Shown in pieces: positions 47,154 to 50,591 of a DNA stretch of 50,591 nucleotides. The stretch is from CAWDMN01 sp963803155 (lineage in GTDB: Bacteria; Acidobacteriota; Terriglobia; Versatilivoradales; Versatilivoraceae). Both the position numbers and the translations under genes were made by a program. The notes under the pieces are model-generated. The model searched no databases. It was not told the origin of the DNA and worked only from the letters and a program-made list of their open reading frames with translations. Within the stretch, counting starts at the first letter, position 1, and each line of letters opens with the position of its first letter. The DNA lies in contig CAWDMN010000068.1 of the NCBI GenBank assembly GCA_963803155.1, positions 1 to 50,591 on the forward strand, written 5' to 3'.

Positions 47154-47472
47154 TCCAAGTCTTTGGAGGGGAAAAAGAAAAACCAGAAAAACCTCGCGCA
47201 GAGACGCTGAGGCGCGGAGAATGATCAAAAGCGGTATTGAGCTGGCGAGAACCACCCACATATGAGAATAATCCACCAAGCTTCACGTGAAGTCTGGTGA
47301 AACTTGGCTTGTGACGAATAATCATACTCCGGCAACGGACATGCGTGGTTGGCATGTCCACTTCCAAGATTTTCCGGTGTGCCATGGACACGGAGATGTC
47401 GTCAAAACGGCGATATCGAAGAAAATGGCGTGAATTCTTCGGATAAATCAGGGAAAATATTGGCTAGAAAAC
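47154..47472. other. Intergenic region with small repeats
   Basis: No gene is supported. It holds CGCAGAGACGCTGAGGCGCG (near 47199), a common dispersed type, and a perfect hairpin GGACATGC-GTGGTTG-GCATGTCC at 47337-47359. Confidence 0.45.
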
Positions 47473-48177
47473 TTGCCGAAGCGACCACCGAACGTCACTT
47501 CAGAGGAAACCGGCGAGACAATTGAGAGAGTGTCCCCCGTGGAATGGATCATTTTTGACTTGGGAGGAATTGTCGTCCCCGAAAACAGTGGCCTCCTCCT
47601 GGCCCGTGTGGCGCAGGCCATGGCATTGCCTCCTGAACAATTGACGGAATCGTTGCGCGTCCATCACGACGCGGTTACCCGGGGTGAGCGCACGCTGCTT
47701 CAGATGTATACCTCCATTCTTGACGAGTTCCGGCTCGATGCTTCTCCTGAAGAGATACTGAACCTGCATCTGCTATCATATCGCGAGATGTCCATAGATC
47801 ACGATCCTGAAGCAGTTGCCCTCATTGGCCAATTGAAGACAATATGCCAGGTGGCCTGCCTCACCAATGTGGAACCGGAAATTGCCACGATCTGCCGAGA
47901 GACCGGTTTGTTCAAATATTTCCACCGGGTGTATCTCTCCATTAATCTTGGAATGAAAAAACCTGACAAGGAAATCTATCAGGCAGTATTGAGGGACCTC
48001 GCATGCCCCGCACAAGAAGTGTTGTTTATCGACGATCGAAATGAAAACGTTGAGGGCGCTCGACTCACGGGAATGCAAGCATTGAAATTTACAGACATGC
48101 GCCAACTCAAGAGAGAGCTGCGACGGCTTTTGCCGTTCCACATCAATCCAATTCCCGCGCCGTTCAAAACTCCGTAG
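47473..48177 (+). CDS. HAD-superfamily hydrolase-like protein
   Basis: A 234-residue HAD-IA-type protein: motif I IIFDLGGIVVPE, motif II CLTNVEPE, motif III GMKKPDKEIYQAVL and motif IV FIDDRNENVEGARLTGM. In motif I the second Asp of DxD is Gly (DLGG), as in a subset of HADs such as the YihX-like group (DLGN). The likely role is phosphatase or related hydrolase on a small phosphorylated metabolite. The first about 20 residues have no similarity; the TTG at 47473 is only the longest possible start, and GTG codons at 47530 and later, closer to motif I, are alternatives. Confidence 0.75.
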   Translation: MPKRPPNVTSEETGETIERVSPVEWIIFDLGGIVVPENSGLLLARVAQAMALPPEQLTESLRVHHDAVTRGERTLLQMYTSILDEFRLDASPEEILNLHLLSYREMSIDHDPEAVALIGQLKTICQVACLTNVEPEIATICRETGLFKYFHRVYLSINLGMKKPDKEIYQAVLRDLACPAQEVLFIDDRNENVEGARLTGMQALKFTDMRQLKRELRRLLPFHINPIPAPFKTP

Positions 48178-48186
48178 CCCTGGCCT

Positions 48187-49755
48187 TCAATGCATCGGCA
48201 TGCCGCCGGGCGCCCGCGGAGCTCGCTTCATCAGCAAAATCAGCGGCACCACCAGCAGAAAAATAATTGCCAGCAGATTGAAGACATCCAGAAAAGCCAA
48301 GAGCATGGATTGACGCTCAACCGTTCCGAATAACAAGCCAAGACTCTGCCGTCCCGCCGTTACCGGATGAGAGCCATGGGCAATCAGAAGCGACGTCATC
48401 CCCTTTTGAACGATCCTGGAATTCAAACTATAAGGAGTCACGTGCGCGCCAATGATATTGGTGTGCCTTTGGGCTTCCCGCGCGACCAGCGTAGTGACGG
48501 TGGCAATGCCGAAGCTGCCGCCCAGGTTCCGCAGAAGGTTAAAAATGCTGGTGGCATTTCCCATTTGTTCCCGGGAAATCGAGCCCATGGTTACAGTGGT
48601 CAAAGGAACAAATAAAAAAGCCAGCGCAACCCCTTGGATGAACTGAGGCCAGAAAAAATTCCAGTAGCCCGCTTCCAGATTCAGCCTGCCGAAGGCATAC
48701 AAGGTCAATGAAGCGCTGATCATGCCAAAGGCCAGGAACTTGCGGGCATCGAATTTTGGCATAATCATCCCAACCACGGGCATGGCTAAAAATGATCCCA
48801 GCCCTCGCGGAGCCAATATGATGCCGGCCTGCAAGGAAGGATAGCCGAGCAGCGTCTGCAGCCAAATAGGCAAGAGAACCAAGCTCCCATACAGCACAAA
48901 ACCAACCGCGGTCATGAGGAAGACGCCGATGGAGTAAGTCCGTTCCCTAAATACCCGCAAATTCACCACCGGATGGGGAATCCGCAACTCATAAAGCACG
49001 AAAATGATCAGAGAGGTTAGAGCGAATCCAAACAGGGCCGTGATCCAATTCGAAGCAAACCAATCTTTTTGTTGACCCTGGTCGAGAAAGATCTGCAGGG
49101 CTCCCATACCGACCGCCAGCATTCCGATCCCCCAATAGTCAATCCCTGCCTTGCTCCGCTTGATATACGGAGGATCGAAAATGAAGGCCCTGGTCATGAA
49201 AATGGAAATCAAACCTACGGGGATATTGATATAGAAAACCCAGCGCCAACTGTAGGTATCGGTGAGCCAGCCTCCCAACACAGGCCCCAGGATGGGGGCC
49301 ACCACAATCCCCAATCCCCAAAATCCCATCGCCTTGCCGCGGTCCTCCGGAGGAAACGCTTCCAACAGCACAGCCTGGGAAAGAGGCTGCAGAGCACCCC
49401 CCGCCGTTCCTTGAACGACGCGGAAAAAAATTAAAAACGGTAGACTGGGGGCAAAGCCGCAGAGGAATGAAGCAATAGTAAATCCGGTGACCGACATCAT
49501 TAAAAGCCGCTTGCGACCGAAATAATTGGCCAACCAGCCGGTGATCGGCAAAATGATCGCGTTCGCCACCAGGTAGGAAGTGAGGACCCAGGTCGCCTCG
49601 TCAATAGTCGAGGAAAGGCTGCCGGCGATATGGGGCAGCGACACATTTACGACGGTGGTGTCCAACACCTCCATGAAAGTGCCGAACATTACCGAGATGG
49701 CAATGACCCACGGATTGATGACGGGTGGTGTGGCAGATCCCGTGGATTTTGTCAT
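48187..49755 (-). CDS. DHA2-family (EmrB/QacA-type) drug:H+ antiporter
   Basis: A 522-residue MFS protein with about 14 TM helices. Motif D1 and the first helix read FGTFMEVLDTTVVNVSLPHI; motif A GWLANYFGRKRLL; motif B RVVQGTAGGALQPLSQAVLL; motif C GLGIVVAPILGPVLGGWLTD; then the typical YSWRWVFYINIPVG. This is the EmrB branch, usually working with a membrane-fusion partner (EmrA) and an outer-membrane channel, neither of which is adjacent in the window. ATG 49755 begins a short hydrophilic N-terminus. Substrates unknown. Confidence 0.92.
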   Translation of the reverse strand: MTKSTGSATPPVINPWVIAISVMFGTFMEVLDTTVVNVSLPHIAGSLSSTIDEATWVLTSYLVANAIILPITGWLANYFGRKRLLMMSVTGFTIASFLCGFAPSLPFLIFFRVVQGTAGGALQPLSQAVLLEAFPPEDRGKAMGFWGLGIVVAPILGPVLGGWLTDTYSWRWVFYINIPVGLISIFMTRAFIFDPPYIKRSKAGIDYWGIGMLAVGMGALQIFLDQGQQKDWFASNWITALFGFALTSLIIFVLYELRIPHPVVNLRVFRERTYSIGVFLMTAVGFVLYGSLVLLPIWLQTLLGYPSLQAGIILAPRGLGSFLAMPVVGMIMPKFDARKFLAFGMISASLTLYAFGRLNLEAGYWNFFWPQFIQGVALAFLFVPLTTVTMGSISREQMGNATSIFNLLRNLGGSFGIATVTTLVAREAQRHTNIIGAHVTPYSLNSRIVQKGMTSLLIAHGSHPVTAGRQSLGLLFGTVERQSMLLAFLDVFNLLAIIFLLVVPLILLMKRAPRAPGGMPMH

Positions 49756-49877
49756 ACACTCATTCTCTCCATCATGCTAATTCTGAATTTAGAAGCCGAT
49801 CTCAGTAGAGCCCAGAAACACAAGGAATAATTGTCAGACCTGGCCGCTTGATGAGGCGATCTCAATCCTTTCTTCTC

Positions 49878-50501
49878 TTATGGTGTCCCGGCTTGTTTGA
49901 GCGTCTGGACAATCAAGGTTGCCGCCAGTTCTTCCCCAATTTCTGAATTCACCATCATATGATAAAGGTGCGGGTCAACCCTGCAACATTCATAATGCAC
50001 CTTGATATATTCCGTCCGCGTAAGCTCGATCCTGCGGATTTCAGCCTCGACATCAATTCCTTTCGGAAGCCGACTCCGCACCCGTGCGACTCGCTGTTCC
50101 CAGGGGGCATACACAAAGACATGAAAAGCCTGGGGGTTGTCCTGCAGCACACATTGGGCGCCCCGCCCCACCACAACGCAATCCCCTTTTTCGGCGGCTT
50201 CCAGAATGAGCTTCCGCGACAATAGCGCCATCGTCTCCGCATCCATGTAGTCCTTCTCGTCCACCGCCGCCACGCCTTCGAAAGCCCCGTGCCAAAGGGC
50301 TCTCCGGCTGATCCGATGAATCCAGGAATCCGTCCTTTCATCGAAACGTTGCACCAGTTTCGGATCGACGCGGGCGGCTAAGGCAACCTTTTGAATCAAT
50401 ACCCGATCCAGCAGGCTCCACCCCAGCAGTTGGGAAACTCTTTGTGCAATCTGCCCTCCACCACTGCCAAATTCTCGCGAGACTGTCAGGATGCGATACA
50501 T
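49878..50501 (-). CDS. Cytidylate kinase-like family protein
   Basis: A 207-residue P-loop protein of the cytidylate-kinase-like family (PF13189). The N-terminus ILTVSREFGSGGGQIAQRVS has the GSGGG loop without the usual Lys; LLDRVLIQKVA follows, GDCVVVGRGAQCVLQ is the Walker-B-like region, and FVYAPWEQRVARV and KVHYECCRVDPHLYHMMVNS end it. True Cmk has GxxGSGKG, so nucleotide specificity is uncertain. GGAGAAATTT is upstream of ATG 50501. It is a member of a group often annotated as cytidylate kinase-like with no proven role. Confidence 0.85.
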   Translation of the reverse strand: MYRILTVSREFGSGGGQIAQRVSQLLGWSLLDRVLIQKVALAARVDPKLVQRFDERTDSWIHRISRRALWHGAFEGVAAVDEKDYMDAETMALLSRKLILEAAEKGDCVVVGRGAQCVLQDNPQAFHVFVYAPWEQRVARVRSRLPKGIDVEAEIRRIELTRTEYIKVHYECCRVDPHLYHMMVNSEIGEELAATLIVQTLKQAGTP

Positions 50502-50591
50502 AAATTTCTCCTAACCTGGACGAGCCAGAACCTAATAGAAAAAAACGCAACTACTCAGGTTGTGGATAAAAGCCAGAATTCAGTAGTCAGA

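Overview
The window looks like a chromosomal stretch of an Acidobacteriota-type bacterium. The best markers are a PadR regulator translationally coupled to a long FtsX/MacB-type 'acidobacterial duplicated orphan permease' (7187-10236), a DUF2934 protein (33320-33556), and the conserved block amidase - GerMN protein - rph - rdgB (28144 down to 23928). The intergenic DNA is unusually rich in short dispersed palindromic elements, including a MITE-like family with about 20-bp terminal inverted repeats and a small family carrying a start-codon-like 'MPARLAQQDDEN' module.

Layout. 0.5-7 kb: housekeeping and transport genes (Cys/Met PLP enzyme, TonB-C protein, YchF GTPase, ZIP metal transporter, SpoIIM-like membrane protein) with a small graveyard of three truncated genes at 5.54-5.97 kb. 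7.2-13 kb, minus strand: ADOP permease + PadR, panD, transketolase. 13.07-23.79 kb: a genomic island bounded by a 48-bp direct repeat of the 3' half of tRNA-Pro(TGG), with the intact tRNA and a truncated tyrosine recombinase at the right end. 23.9-28.1 kb, minus strand: rdgB, rph, GerMN protein, AMIN/Amidase_3 amidase. 28.5-33.6 kb: a D-lactate dehydrogenase-like flavo-iron-sulfur protein, a PAS hybrid kinase and DUF2934. 34-44.9 kb: a complete Kdp potassium system. 45.6-50.5 kb: an orphan nuclease-fold protein, a Phd/ParE-type toxin-antitoxin pair, a HAD hydrolase, a DHA2 multidrug exporter and a cytidylate-kinase-like protein.

The most interesting region is the island. Between about 14.0 and 20.25 kb it reads as an array of six gene cassettes in one orientation, each ORF followed by an attC-like site (inverse core RYYYAAC, imperfect stem, core GTTRRRY), with no integron integrase in the window: a CALIN (cluster of attC sites lacking integrase). 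The cargo includes a NucS-like PD-(D/E)XK nuclease with a C-terminal domain that may be PUA/EVE-like, a zinc-ribbon protein ending in a HEPN-type RX4H motif, and an Mrr-like restriction nuclease, so a phage-defence role is plausible but unproven. An IS3-type element has split cassette 2 between its ORF and its attC. Outside the array the island carries a membrane hybrid kinase and a hicBA pair whose toxin gene is wrecked by frameshifts.

The Kdp region is also unusual. KdpD is split: the membrane-bound kinase half lies in front with kdpE (ATGA overlap), whereas its usual N-terminal KdpD + USP half is encoded by two separate tandem genes after kdpC. A USP-like gene and two tiny membrane peptides (one is KdpF) precede kdpA, and a KdpE-box-like direct repeat lies just after kdpE. 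Structured repeats have inserted between kdpF/kdpA and kdpB/kdpC.
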